Assembly (NCBI RefSeq): GCF_000935045.1
Contig: NZ_JYKS01000040.1
Coordinates: forward strand, 1 to 64,000
Source: Pseudomonas sp. 10-1B
Lineage (GTDB): Bacteria > Pseudomonadota > Gammaproteobacteria > Pseudomonadales > Pseudomonadaceae
Direction: 5' to 3'
DNA: 64,000 nt
Shown here: piece by piece, positions 43,148 to 51,382 of the stretch
Layout: every line of letters starts with the position of its first letter
Numbering within the stretch: position 1 is the stretch's first letter
Program-made: the position numbers and the translations under genes
The notes under the pieces: model-generated
Database searches by the model: none
What the model saw: only the letters and a program-made list of their open reading frames with translations
Told to the model about the DNA's origin: nothing

Positions 43148-43335
43148 GTCGGAAAGGCCTCGTGATGGAGTGGGGCAGGTCGGCACAAGGGCAAAAGAAG
43201 CTTCGCGAGGAGGCGAAGGGGTGTTTCTTGTCAGGAATATAAATTTCCTTTTTGCGATTTATAGGCGAAGTGAAGGGTGGCGGTCTAGAGGTTTATGAAA
43301 TTTTTTATCCTGACAGGAAAGTTCGTGATGAGCTT
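43148..43335. promoter_or_regulatory. AT-rich leader/promoter region of the purU operon
   Basis: A clearly AT-rich stretch at about 43236-43310 lies upstream of purU. tgtcagga (43229-43236) and tcctgaca (43308-43315) are inverted copies about 70 bases apart, and tataaat/atttata arms lie between them. A small hairpin (cttcgc/gcgaag, 43201-43218) follows in the leader. No riboswitch class is recognised. Confidence 0.4.
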
Positions 43336-43360
43336 GTTCCGGGCAAGCCCGCTTCAACCT

Positions 43361-43392
43361 GTGGGAGCGGGTTCACCCGCGAAGGGGCCGGT
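43361..43392. repeat. REP element
   Basis: Single gtgggagcgggttcacccgc-type REP ending ggggccgg, 18 bases before the next gene. Confidence 0.8.
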
Positions 43393-43410
43393 ACAAGCTA
43401 TGCTTGCAGC

Positions 43411-43812
43411 ATGAGTACACCACCTCCTTTGCGCCAACCCTGTCCCCCTGGCGCCTGCGACTGTGGCCGCGAACACCTGGCCGACCACCCGCAGACAGCC
43501 CAGCGCATCCTCCTGCTGACTCGCCAGGAAGAGAAACGCCTGGTCGAACGCCTGGAAAACCTCAAGGACCTGGAAGACCTGCAACGCCTGCAGCAACGGA
43601 TGTACGAAAACCTCGGCATCCGCGTGCACATTGCCCCGGGTTTCAACGAAGTGCGGACCATGCGCGGCATCGTTATCGAACTGGATGACCAGCTCGGGCT
43701 GTGCCGCAAGACCCGGCAGTCGATCCCGGCGGCGATTCGGCGTGGACTGGAGCGAAACCCGCAGGTCGCCTTCCGCCTTCTCGATACCCACGACCTGCTG
43801 CGTGATACCTGA
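43411..43812 (+). CDS. Conserved hypothetical protein with N-terminal Cys cluster and coiled coil
   Basis: 133 residues from ATG 43411. Residues 10-20 contain PCPPGACDCGRE, a possible metal site (three Cys with later His in REHLADH). Residues 30-65 are a predicted coiled coil (EEKRLVERLENLKDLEDLQRL). The rest (IRVHIAPGFNEVRTMRGIVIEL) is mixed. I do not recognise the family; no signal peptide. A REP lies directly upstream and a REP block downstream. Confidence 0.65.
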   Translation: MSTPPPLRQPCPPGACDCGREHLADHPQTAQRILLLTRQEEKRLVERLENLKDLEDLQRLQQRMYENLGIRVHIAPGFNEVRTMRGIVIELDDQLGLCRKTRQSIPAAIRRGLERNPQVAFRLLDTHDLLRDT

Positions 43813-43839
43813 ACTGAAATGCGCTCCTTGATCTGGGAG

Positions 43840-44205
43840 CGGCCGCACAGGCCTCAAGCCCTGTGCAGTACCTGTGAGAGCAACTGTCTTGCTCAACGAT
43901 TGGGGCCGCTTTGCGGCCCATCGCCGGCAAGCCGGGCTCCTACAGGCACAGTGCAGACCTCAAGCCTTTCGCGGTCCTTGTGGGAGCCCGGGTGCTGGAT
44001 GAGCTGATCAGTACCCGCCGATTCTAGGTCACCCGCGAAGAATCCAGCGCGATGGATAGCACCGGCTTTGCCGGTGTTCGCGGCGGTTCGACGCCTCGAC
44101 ATGCCCACAGGGACTGTGCAGGCCTCAAGCCCTGCGCAGTACCTGTGGAAGCTGGCTTGCCGGCGATGAGGCCAGCCCAGGCAATACAAGACAGTTTCTC
44201 CCTAC
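43840..44205. repeat. REP block
   Basis: Mixed REP pieces: gggccgctttgcggcccatcgc, caccggctttgccggtg, gtactgtgcagg-type linkers, and a reversed copy of the 97-bp unit (gctggcttgccggcgatgagg ... caatacaagacagt). No gene is credible in 43813-44323 apart from the promoter described next. Confidence 0.8.
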
Positions 44206-44238
44206 AGGGTTGGCGGCCTGTCTGGATGATATCCCCAC

Positions 44239-44262
44239 TAATTTTCTTGCAACTTGCTACGT
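44239..44262 (+). promoter_or_regulatory. Candidate PvdS (iron-starvation) promoter
   Basis: TAATT (44239-44243), exactly 16 bases, then CGT (44260-44262). The PvdS box is TAAAT-N16-CGT. It lies 62 bases before the MbtH-like gene, a gene class that is PvdS-controlled in fluorescent pseudomonads. One base in the -33 part deviates. Confidence 0.5.
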
Positions 44263-44323
44263 CTACTTGAAAGCCGCCCTGCGCCAGGCGCGCAGCGGCA
44301 CCCATCATTCAAGGAGACAGGCA

Positions 44324-44545
44324 ATGACTTCCGTTTTCGACCGCGACGATATCCAGTTCCAGGTAGTGGTCAACCACGAAGAGCAGTACTCGATCTGGCC
44401 CGACTACAAGGCCATCCCCAATGGCTGGCGTGCCGTGGGCAAGAGCGGCCTGAAGAAGGACTGCCTGGCCTACATCGACGAGGTCTGGACCGACATGCGC
44501 CCGCTGAGCCTGCGCCAGAAAATGGCCGAAGCCGCCGCCCAGTGA
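44324..44545 (+). CDS. MbtH-like protein
   Basis: 73 residues from ATG 44324 (AAGGAGACA upstream). The family signature is complete: FQVVVNHEEQYSIWP, then NGWRAVGKSG, then CLAYIDEVWTDMRPLS. MbtH-like proteins bind and activate adenylation domains of nonribosomal peptide synthetases, here presumably those for pyoverdine encoded elsewhere. Its stop overlaps the start of the thioesterase gene (GTGA). Confidence 0.95.
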   Translation: MTSVFDRDDIQFQVVVNHEEQYSIWPDYKAIPNGWRAVGKSGLKKDCLAYIDEVWTDMRPLSLRQKMAEAAAQ

Positions 44546-45261
44546 CTGCGCTGAACCTGCTGTGTCTGCCGTATTCCGGGGCAAGTGCCATGGTCTACAG
44601 CCGCTGGCGGCGCAAGCTGCCGGTTTGGCTGCAGGTGCGCCCAGTAGAGCTGCCCGGGCGCGGTGCGCGTATGGCCGAGCCACTGCACACCGACATGCAG
44701 GCCCTGGCCCGGCAACTGGCCAGCGAACAGCGCCTGGCAGCCAGTGCGCCGTATGCATTGCTCGGTCACAGCCTGGGGGCGCTGCTGGCCTTCGAGCTGG
44801 CCCATGAGCTGCAAGCGCTGGGCTGCCCGGCGCCGCTGGCCTTGTTCGCCTGCGGCACGGCGGCCCCGACCCGTCGGGAGGACTATGACGGCAAGAACTG
44901 GCGCGAGCCCAAGAGCGATGCTGAGCTGATCAGCGAGTTGCGCGAGCTTCAGGGTACGCCAGAGGAAGTGCTGGCCAATGCCGAGCTGATGAGCCTGACC
45001 TTGCCGACCTTGCGCGCCGATTTCCTGCTGTGCGGCACCTATGCCTACCGCCAGCGGCCGGCGTTGCAGTGCCCGCTGCATGTGCTGGGCGGCACGGAGG
45101 ACCGGGCCAACGACGAGCAACTGCAGGCCTGGCGCAGGGAAACCCACGGCGAGTTCACGCTGCAGATGTTCCCGGGCGGTCACTTCTTCATCCACGAGCA
45201 TGAGGACCGTGTGCTCGGCGCGCTGACTGCATCGCTGCAACCGCTTCGGCTTTCCGCCTGA
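44542..45261 (+). CDS. Type II thioesterase (NRPS proofreading)
   Basis: 239 residues from GTG 44542. Alpha/beta-hydrolase of the GrsT type: catalytic Ser77 in GHSLG, the aspartate in the GTEDRAND region, and His in GGHFFIHEH. It starts LNLLCLPYSGASAMVYSRW, the usual opening of this family. Type II thioesterases clear wrongly loaded carrier domains of peptide synthetases. Coupling with MbtH mirrors the PA2411-PA2412 pair beside the fpv genes in P. aeruginosa. Confidence 0.93.
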   Translation: MTALNLLCLPYSGASAMVYSRWRRKLPVWLQVRPVELPGRGARMAEPLHTDMQALARQLASEQRLAASAPYALLGHSLGALLAFELAHELQALGCPAPLALFACGTAAPTRREDYDGKNWREPKSDAELISELRELQGTPEEVLANAELMSLTLPTLRADFLLCGTYAYRQRPALQCPLHVLGGTEDRANDEQLQAWRRETHGEFTLQMFPGGHFFIHEHEDRVLGALTASLQPLRLSA

Positions 45262-45318
45262 TTGACGCCACCGCTTGCCTGGGGGAGGCTAGGCCTTTTC
45301 CCAGGCAAGGGCTAGACA

Positions 45319-45870
45319 ATGCTGATCGATCCACACAAGGCCACACTGCTGGTCGTCGACATCCAGGAAAAACTCATTGGCGCCATGAGCGACCCCGCAG
45401 GCACCCGCGCACGGGCCCGCTGGTTGCTGGCGGCGACGGCCGAGCTGGAGTTGCCGACGGTGATTTCCGAGCAGTACCCCAAGGGCCTGGGCCATACCCT
45501 GGCCGAGCTGCTGGCCGCCGCGCCGGCCGCCGAAGTGGTGGAGAAAAGCCATTTTTCCTGCGTGGCGGCGCAATGTCTGCCAGCCAGCCTGCTGGCACGT
45601 GAACAGGTGATCGTCTGCGGCATGGAAACCCACGTCTGCGTGTTGCAGACCGTGCTTGGCCTGCTGGCGTTGGGCAAGCAGGTGTTCGTGGTCGAGGATG
45701 CCTGCGACAGCCGTACCCCGGCGAGCAAGGCGGCGGGCCTGGCACGCATGCGTGCCGCAGGGGCGCAGGTGGTAACCCGCGAAATGGTGCTGTTCGAGCT
45801 GATGGGCAGTGCCGGCCACCCGCTGTTCCGCCACATCAGCAAGACCTACCTGGTCGGTGAGCAGCCCTGA
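45319..45870 (+). CDS. Isochorismatase-family hydrolase
   Basis: 183 residues. The catalytic triad of the cysteine hydrolase family is visible: Asp14 (VVDIQEKL), Lys76 (VVEKSHFSC) and Cys107 (GMETHVCVLQT). This branch (YcaC/ribonuclease-like hydrolase group) is usually not a true isochorismatase; the substrate is unknown. It ends in a 4-base overlap (CTGA) with the next frame, so the two are read together. Confidence 0.9.
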   Translation: MLIDPHKATLLVVDIQEKLIGAMSDPAGTRARARWLLAATAELELPTVISEQYPKGLGHTLAELLAAAPAAEVVEKSHFSCVAAQCLPASLLAREQVIVCGMETHVCVLQTVLGLLALGKQVFVVEDACDSRTPASKAAGLARMRAAGAQVVTREMVLFELMGSAGHPLFRHISKTYLVGEQP

Positions 45871-46949
45871 ACGGCCGGCTCCTGGCTGCCGGGTTGATGG
45901 CCCTGGCGCTGCTGCAAGGCTGCGCCGGGCGTCGGGAGGAAGCACCACAGGCGGATCCGGCCAAGGTCCGTGCACAGCTGCTGCGGCTGTTGCCCGCCCA
46001 GGCCAAGGACCGCGAGGGCTGGGCCAGGGACATCCAGGTGGCTTTCCAAGCCCAGCGCCTTGTCCCCAGCAAAAGCAACCTGTGCGCGGTGCTGGCAGTG
46101 ACCGAGCAGGAGTCGACCTTCAGCGCCGACCCGCAGGTGCCCAACCTGGGGCGTATCGCCCGCGAGGAAATCGACCGCCGCGCCGCGCGCCTGCATATCC
46201 CCAAGCTGCTGGTCGACGGCGCATTGAAGGCCCCTTCGGGCAGTGGCAAGAGCTACCAGCAGCGCTTGCAGGCGGTGCGCAGCGAGAAGCAGTTGAGCGA
46301 GCTGTACGACGAGGTCATCGCCCGTGTGCCACTGGGCAAGACCTTGCTCGGCGGGCTCAACCCGGTGCACACCGGCGGGCCGATGCAGGTCAGCATCGAT
46401 TTCGCCGAAAAGCATGCGCAGGATTACCCCTACAGCCACGATGGCAGCATTCGCCAGGAAGTGTTCAGCCGGCGGGGCGGCATGTACTTCGGCATTGCCC
46501 ACTTGTTGGGCTACCCGGCCAGCTACGAACGCCAGCTGTACCGCTTTGCCGATTTCAACGCGGGCTGGTACGCCAGCCGCAATGCAGCGTTTCAGGCAGC
46601 GCTGAGCAAGGTGACAGGCGTGCCGTTGGCCCTGGACGGCGACCTGATCGCGCCCGGGGCGATCATGCCGGGTACTACCGAACAAGCCGCGCGCAAGCTG
46701 GGGGTGAAGCTGGGGCTGCGTAACCCGCAGATTCGCAGCCAACTGGAAAAGGGTGACAGTTTGGCCTTCGAGGACAGCAAGTTGTACAGCGGGGTTTTCG
46801 CCCTGGCGGATGCCGCGGCTGGCAAGCCGGTGCCGCGGGCGGTGCTGCCGGGGATCCAGCTGAAAAGCCCGAAGATCACCCGCAAACTGACCACGGCGTG
46901 GTTTGCTGGGCGAGTGGATGAACGCTATCAGAGGTGCATGAAGCGTTAG
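45867..46949 (+). CDS. DUF1615-family lipoprotein, probable non-ATG start
   Basis: The body (DIQVAFQAQRLVPSKSNLCAVLAVTEQESTF...GPMQVSIDFAEKHAQDYPY) matches DUF1615 periplasmic proteins. ATG 45897 or TTG 45894 would leave only about nine residues before the lipobox (LLQGC), too short for a signal peptide. Starting at CTG 45867, which overlaps the previous stop by 4 bases and has GGTGAG upstream, gives a proper one (NGRLLAAGLMALALLQGC). I therefore place the start there with moderate certainty. About 360 residues; function unknown, possibly cell-wall related because of its lysozyme-like TEQES motif. Confidence 0.8.
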   Translation: MNGRLLAAGLMALALLQGCAGRREEAPQADPAKVRAQLLRLLPAQAKDREGWARDIQVAFQAQRLVPSKSNLCAVLAVTEQESTFSADPQVPNLGRIAREEIDRRAARLHIPKLLVDGALKAPSGSGKSYQQRLQAVRSEKQLSELYDEVIARVPLGKTLLGGLNPVHTGGPMQVSIDFAEKHAQDYPYSHDGSIRQEVFSRRGGMYFGIAHLLGYPASYERQLYRFADFNAGWYASRNAAFQAALSKVTGVPLALDGDLIAPGAIMPGTTEQAARKLGVKLGLRNPQIRSQLEKGDSLAFEDSKLYSGVFALADAAAGKPVPRAVLPGIQLKSPKITRKLTTAWFAGRVDERYQRCMKR

Positions 46950-46965
46950 CTGTATGCTGTCTTTG

Positions 46966-47062
46966 CCGGCCTCTTCGCGGGCTTGCCCGCTCCCACAGGT
47001 ACGACACAGCCCTTGAAACCTGTGATGTAGCTGTGGGAGCGGGCAAGCCCGCGAAGAGGCCG
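46966..47062. repeat. Inverted REP pair
   Basis: gccggcctcttcgcgggctt and complement aagcccgcgaagaggccggt between the convergent DUF1615 and fpvF genes, 12 bases from the fpvF stop. Confidence 0.9.
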
Positions 47063-47074
47063 GTACAGGCAACA

Positions 47075-47938
47075 TCAGCTTTCGCCCAGTGCCTCAACCA
47101 CTTGGTCGACACTGGCTTTCAGCCCCACAAAGGCATCCTCAGGGTCACTCTCCACCACCACCAGCTTCGCCCCGGCCGCCTTGATCACCTCGGCCACCGC
47201 CGCCGCCGGCTGCCGGTGATCCAGCACCAGCGCCACATCCTGCGCCTGCAGGTTCTCCGCCAAGGCCTTGAGCGCCGGTGCATCCCACTCGGCCGGCAGC
47301 GGCTGCTCGACCACATCCAGGTTCAAGCCGCTGGCAAGATAACCCAGGCGCTCGGACAGGCTCACCACCGTCAGGTTGTCGATCTTGGCCAGGCGTGTCT
47401 GGCTGCTGGCCGAAAGCTCCAGCAATTGCCGTTTAAGACCCGCCAGATTGCCCTGGATCTTCGCCTTGTCGTCCGGCGCCAATCGCTCCAGGTCATTAGC
47501 CACCACGTCGGCCATGCGCCCCAGGTTGGTCGGGTTGAGCCAGGGGTAAGCGCCATAGGCATCGTCACCGCTCACCGCAATGCCCGGCAGGGCGCCATCC
47601 ACTGGCCGCGCAGCATCGATCTCGACAATGCGGATATTGCTGCGCCGGGCCATCGGGTATAGCGGGTCGTCACGCCAGATCGAGCGCACACCAATCACTG
47701 CATCGGCCTGCTGCGCAGCCTTGTGCAGGCTGGCCCCGCCACGCCCGCTGAAATACGACGGCTGGCGGCTGGCCGGCAGGTTGGCCGGCGCCGCGCGCTT
47801 GAGCTGCACCGCCGTGCCATCGAGCAGGGCGCTGGCCAGGCTGTGGGTGACGGGCAGGGTGGTCAGCACTTGCGTGGCGAAAGACAGCGACGGCAGGCCG
47901 GCCAGGGCCAGCGCCAGGGTCAGGCGTTTCAGGTTCAT
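47075..47938 (-). CDS. fpvF: Periplasmic metal-binding protein FpvF-like
   Basis: 287 residues with a signal peptide (MNLKRLTLALALAGLPSLSFA). Cluster A-I (ZnuA-like) binding protein: LTTLPVTHSLASALLDGTAVQL and IDAARPVDG...GDDAYGAYPWLNPTN. Last gene of fpvGHJKCDEF; in P. aeruginosa FpvC and FpvF act with the FpvDE importer on iron released from ferripyoverdine in the periplasm. Start overlaps the fpvE stop by 4 bases. Assignment rests on gene order and family. Confidence 0.88.
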   Translation of the reverse strand: MNLKRLTLALALAGLPSLSFATQVLTTLPVTHSLASALLDGTAVQLKRAAPANLPASRQPSYFSGRGGASLHKAAQQADAVIGVRSIWRDDPLYPMARRSNIRIVEIDAARPVDGALPGIAVSGDDAYGAYPWLNPTNLGRMADVVANDLERLAPDDKAKIQGNLAGLKRQLLELSASSQTRLAKIDNLTVVSLSERLGYLASGLNLDVVEQPLPAEWDAPALKALAENLQAQDVALVLDHRQPAAAVAEVIKAAGAKLVVVESDPEDAFVGLKASVDQVVEALGES

Positions 47939-48834
47939 GCCGGGTTTCCTTGCAGGCGGGGGACGAGGGCGCGGGCCAGGGCGGCCAGGGCAAAGCAGAT
48001 GCCGGCGACCAGGATGATCGCGGCGCCCGATGGCACCGGCAGGTCGAGGACGATCGGCAGCAGGATGCCAAGCAGAGTGCTCAGGGTGGCGATCAGCACC
48101 GACAGGAAGAAAAAGCCCTTGAGCGACTGGCTGACCAGGCGTGCGGCAGCGGCGGGGATCACCAGCAGCGCACCGACCAGGATCGCCCCGATCACCTTTA
48201 CCGAAGCCACGGTGACCAGCGTGACCAGCACCACGAACAGGTAGTCCAGGGTTTTCACCGCCACCCCGCGTACGGCTGCCAGCTGTGGGTTGAAACTGGC
48301 CAGCATGATGCGGTTGTACAGCGGCACGGCCAGGGCCAGTACCAGCACCGCGACGATGCCCAGCACCACCAGGTCCTGGCCGCTGACGGTCAGCACCGAG
48401 CCGAACAGCACGTTCTCGAGAATGTGCACGTTGATCTTGCCCGCCAGCATCAGCAGCAGGCTGGCGCCCAGCGCCAGCGACACTGACAGGAATACGCCGA
48501 TCAGGGTGTCTGGCGACAGCCCGGTGCGGTTACGCAGGAAGTTGAGCAGGATGCCGAACAGCAGGCAGTAGCCGAACAGGCTGCCGTAGGGGCCGGTGTA
48601 GGGTTCGCCCAGCAGGATACCGATTGCCACGCCGGTCAGCGCGGCGTGGCCGACCGCCTCGGAGAAGAAGGCAAAGCGCTTGACCACTACCAGGGTACCC
48701 AGGCCGCCCAGTACCGGGCCGATCATCAGGCCGGCCAGCAGGGCGTTGACCACGAAGCCGTAGGCCAGCGCCTCGGGCAGGTAGCCGGCAGTGGCCCAGT
48801 CCTGGACCAGTTGGCGAAATGTGTCAAAACTCAT
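47935..48834 (-). CDS. fpvE: ABC permease FpvE-like (ZnuB family)
   Basis: 299 residues with about eight membrane segments, family ABC-3 (MntB/ZnuB). Motif region SEAVGHAALTGVAIGILLGEP and VKVIGAILVGALLVIPAAAARL are typical. ATG 48834 shares one base with the fpvD stop (TGATG). Forms the inner-membrane channel of the FpvCDEF iron importer. Confidence 0.9.
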   Translation of the reverse strand: MSFDTFRQLVQDWATAGYLPEALAYGFVVNALLAGLMIGPVLGGLGTLVVVKRFAFFSEAVGHAALTGVAIGILLGEPYTGPYGSLFGYCLLFGILLNFLRNRTGLSPDTLIGVFLSVSLALGASLLLMLAGKINVHILENVLFGSVLTVSGQDLVVLGIVAVLVLALAVPLYNRIMLASFNPQLAAVRGVAVKTLDYLFVVLVTLVTVASVKVIGAILVGALLVIPAAAARLVSQSLKGFFFLSVLIATLSTLLGILLPIVLDLPVPSGAAIILVAGICFALAALARALVPRLQGNPA

Positions 48835-49580
48835 CAGGCAAGGCTCTCGCTGCGCGGGTGAACGGAGAACAGGCCGAGCAGGCGCTCTGGGGTCAGGGCC
48901 TGTGCGGGCGGGGCGTCGAACAGCACCTGGCGGCTCAGGCCGGTGACCCGGTCGGCCAGGCTCAGCACGGCTTCCAGGTCGTGCTCGATCCACAGCACGG
49001 TGGTACCGGCCTGGCGCCAGCCCAGCAGCAGCTGTTCGAACACCTGGATACCGGCTTCATCGAGCGCCGACATGGGCTCGTCCAGCACCAGCAACTGCGG
49101 CTCGGGGATCAGCCCCTGGGCCAGCAGCACGCGCTGGCGTTCGCCACCGGACAACGCGCCCATGCGCCGCTTGCGTTTGTCGAGCATGCCGACCTGCGCC
49201 AGGGCCGCGTCGATGGCTGGTTGCACGCGACGCGACAGGCCGAGGAAAGCTGGGCGGCGCTGGCACATGGCAGCCATGAAGTCGTCCACCGTCATCGGCA
49301 AGCCGCGGTCGAACTCCAGCGCCTGTGGCACGTAGCCGATCACCTCGCGTTCACCCGGCCAGTGCAGGGTCAGTTGGCCTTGGTGGGGCATCTGCCCGAG
49401 CAGGGTCTTGATCAGCGAACTCTTGCCGCCGCCGTTGGGCCCGACGATGGCGTGCACGCTGCCGGCGGCAACGCTGAAGCTGACCTGTTCGAGGATGCGC
49501 GTGCGGCCCAGGGTCAGGTCGATGCCGGCGAACTCGATGCGCGGCCCGCAGGCCGTCACCAGGTTGGCGGCGGCGGTCAT
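48834..49580 (-). CDS. fpvD: ABC ATPase FpvD-like
   Basis: 248 residues. Walker A (GPNGGGKSSLIKT), signature (LSGGERQRVLLAQ), Walker B (LLVLDEPMSALDEAG) and H-loop (LWIEHDLEA) are intact. ZnuC/MntA-type ATPase that powers FpvE. Overlaps the fpvC stop by 4 bases. Confidence 0.9.
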   Translation of the reverse strand: MTAAANLVTACGPRIEFAGIDLTLGRTRILEQVSFSVAAGSVHAIVGPNGGGKSSLIKTLLGQMPHQGQLTLHWPGEREVIGYVPQALEFDRGLPMTVDDFMAAMCQRRPAFLGLSRRVQPAIDAALAQVGMLDKRKRRMGALSGGERQRVLLAQGLIPEPQLLVLDEPMSALDEAGIQVFEQLLLGWRQAGTTVLWIEHDLEAVLSLADRVTGLSRQVLFDAPPAQALTPERLLGLFSVHPRSESLA

Positions 49581-50479
49581 GCGCGGTTCTCCTGGATGGC
49601 GCGGACCACGGTGTCGAGGTTGCGCTTCATTTCCACTTCGTACTTGTCCTTGGTGTATTCGCCGTAGGAAATGTGCGTCAGTGGGTACAGGCGTACGCCG
49701 GACTCACGCTGGATGGTTTCGACATAGGCAGACGGGAAGTCCATTTCCGAGAAGATCACCCTCACGTCCAAGGCCTTGAGCTGGTCGATGGTCTTTTTCA
49801 ACTGGGCCGGGCTTGGCTCGATGCCATGGGCCGGTTCGACCACTGCAGTCACCTCCAGGCCGAAGTCGCGTACCAGGTAGTCGTAGGCCGCATGGATGGT
49901 GGCGACACGGAAGGTGGCGCTAGGGGCCTCGGTGACCTTGGCCAGGGCCTCGGCACGCAGGGCGCGCAGGCGCTTGGCATAGGCGCGGGCGTTTTGCGTG
50001 TAGAACTTGGCATTGTCCGGGTCGAGCTTGCCCAACTCGCGGGCGATGTTGTTTACCTGGGCGATGGTGGTGCTGATCGACAGGAAGGTGTGCGGGTTGA
50101 CCACCTTGCCGGCGCCGCGGGAGGCAATGCCGGTGGCTGCCAGCAACGGTACGTTCTGGTTGGCCTCGATGGTGTGGATGCCGGGTTTTTCGCTGGCGGC
50201 GATCATGCGGTCGGCGAAGTCGTCATGGCCGACGCCATTGAGCACCACCACGTCCAACGTACCGATGCGCTTGATGTCCTCGGCCCGTGGCTCGTAGGCG
50301 TGGGGGTTGAAGCCTGCCGGAATCAGCGGCACCACCTCGGCCTTGTCACCGACGATGTTGCTCACGTAGCTGTAGTAGGGATGCAGGGTGATACCGATGC
50401 GCAGCGGCTTGCCGTTATCGGCCAGGGCCAATGCCGGCAGGGCAAGGGCCAGGAGCAGGGCGAGGGCGGAGCGAAGCAT
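49577..50479 (-). CDS. fpvC: Periplasmic metal-binding protein FpvC-like
   Basis: 300 residues with a signal peptide (MLRSALALLLALALPALALA). ZnuA/MntC-type fold: IGITLHPYYSYVSNIVGDKAEV, PAGFNPHAYEP (metal His), GVGHDDF, NPHTFLSIS, and TIHAAYDYLVRDFGLEV. Unlike FpvF it keeps the full metal-binding His set (His in NPHAYEP, NPHTF, TIHAAY, EPAHG). In the pyoverdine system it takes Fe2+ released by FpvG. ATG 50479 has GGACTTCCCC context; 16 bases after fpvK. Confidence 0.9.
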   Translation of the reverse strand: MLRSALALLLALALPALALADNGKPLRIGITLHPYYSYVSNIVGDKAEVVPLIPAGFNPHAYEPRAEDIKRIGTLDVVVLNGVGHDDFADRMIAASEKPGIHTIEANQNVPLLAATGIASRGAGKVVNPHTFLSISTTIAQVNNIARELGKLDPDNAKFYTQNARAYAKRLRALRAEALAKVTEAPSATFRVATIHAAYDYLVRDFGLEVTAVVEPAHGIEPSPAQLKKTIDQLKALDVRVIFSEMDFPSAYVETIQRESGVRLYPLTHISYGEYTKDKYEVEMKRNLDTVVRAIQENRA

Positions 50480-50495
50480 GGGGAAGTCCTTGGGT

Positions 50496-51065
50496 TCAGT
50501 GGCGGTGTTCGCGGGTAACCCCGGCGTCGTAGTGGCTGACCACCTGTTGCCAGCCAGCGGCGACAAGGGCGGCCTGGCCGAGGTCGTCCGGGGTCACGGC
50601 GGCGCTGTCGCGGCGCAGCCAGACATCGGCCTGGCCAGTGCTGTCGGGCGGCAGGATCAGTAGCAGGCTGCCCGCTACCTCGGGGGCCTGGCTGCGGCCC
50701 AGGTAGGCGCCGGCTGCCAGCCACGACCATTGGTGAGCACCACGGCTCTGGCTGCCGGCATCGACCACGAATGGTGGCAGGCCTTCCTCGGCCAGGGCCT
50801 GCACACTGGGCGGTGCGGCGTTTTCTTCGCGCAGCAGCTGGATCTCGTCGAAGGCCACCCTGAGGTCGGTGTACAGGCCTTGCTCGGCGGCGGTGAGGTC
50901 GCGGCGGGCATCGATCTGGTGGCTGGCGATGGCCTGTTCGTCCTCACGCTCGCCACGCAGCATCACCACGCTGGCGGCAAGCACCACGATCAGCAGGCTG
51001 ACCAGCAGCACGTACAGGGTCTCGTGCCCGGCGCCAGCCGGGCGAATCACTTGGGTGCGGCTCAT
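50496..51065 (-). CDS. fpvK: FpvK-like protein (DUF6162)
   Basis: 189 residues, one N-terminal membrane segment (about 17-37, TLYVLLVSLLIVVLAASVVM) and a periplasmic domain with coiled-coil start (EQAIASHQIDARRDLTAAEQ). Position between fpvJ and fpvC, and size, match FpvK, part of the FpvGHJK iron-release complex. Overlaps fpvJ stop by 4 bases. Molecular role unknown. Confidence 0.82.
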   Translation of the reverse strand: MSRTQVIRPAGAGHETLYVLLVSLLIVVLAASVVMLRGEREDEQAIASHQIDARRDLTAAEQGLYTDLRVAFDEIQLLREENAAPPSVQALAEEGLPPFVVDAGSQSRGAHQWSWLAAGAYLGRSQAPEVAGSLLLILPPDSTGQADVWLRRDSAAVTPDDLGQAALVAAGWQQVVSHYDAGVTREHRH

Positions 51066-51382
51066 GGCTGGGCGATATCGGCGTAGTCGACTTCTACCAC
51101 GTGCCCGGGGCCGGCATCGAACAGCACGTAGAATTCGCCATCAGGGCGCTTGAAGGTCAGCGTCGAGTCCTCGCCCAGTTTGCCGCCGACCAGCACCTGT
51201 TCGTCATAGCCGATCACATCCAGGGTCACCCCGGGGGCACCGCTGCCGTCCGAAAAGCCGCCAGTGCACTTGACCTGGCCGCTGGCCAGCTCTTCGCATT
51301 CGCACATCGGGTTGTGCGCCAGGGCCGGGCCTGCGGCCAGTGCCAGCAAGGGCAGGGCGAGGGTGCGCATCAGGTGTTTCAT
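51062..51382 (-). CDS. fpvJ: FpvJ-like periplasmic protein
   Basis: 106 residues with a signal peptide (MKHLMRTLALPLLALAAGPALA|HN). The mature protein starts HNPMCECEELASGQVKC, with three Cys near its N-terminus that might bind metal or form a disulfide, then a small beta domain. Identified as FpvJ by gene order. Helps release iron from pyoverdine by binding FpvC in P. aeruginosa. Confidence 0.85.
   Translation of the reverse strand: MKHLMRTLALPLLALAAGPALAHNPMCECEELASGQVKCTGGFSDGSGAPGVTLDVIGYDEQVLVGGKLGEDSTLTFKRPDGEFYVLFDAGPGHVVEVDYADIAQP

Noticed and set aside
43148..43360. Glycine or other riboswitch before purU
   Set aside because: None of the conserved glycine or folate riboswitch blocks can be found; only short inverted repeats are seen.
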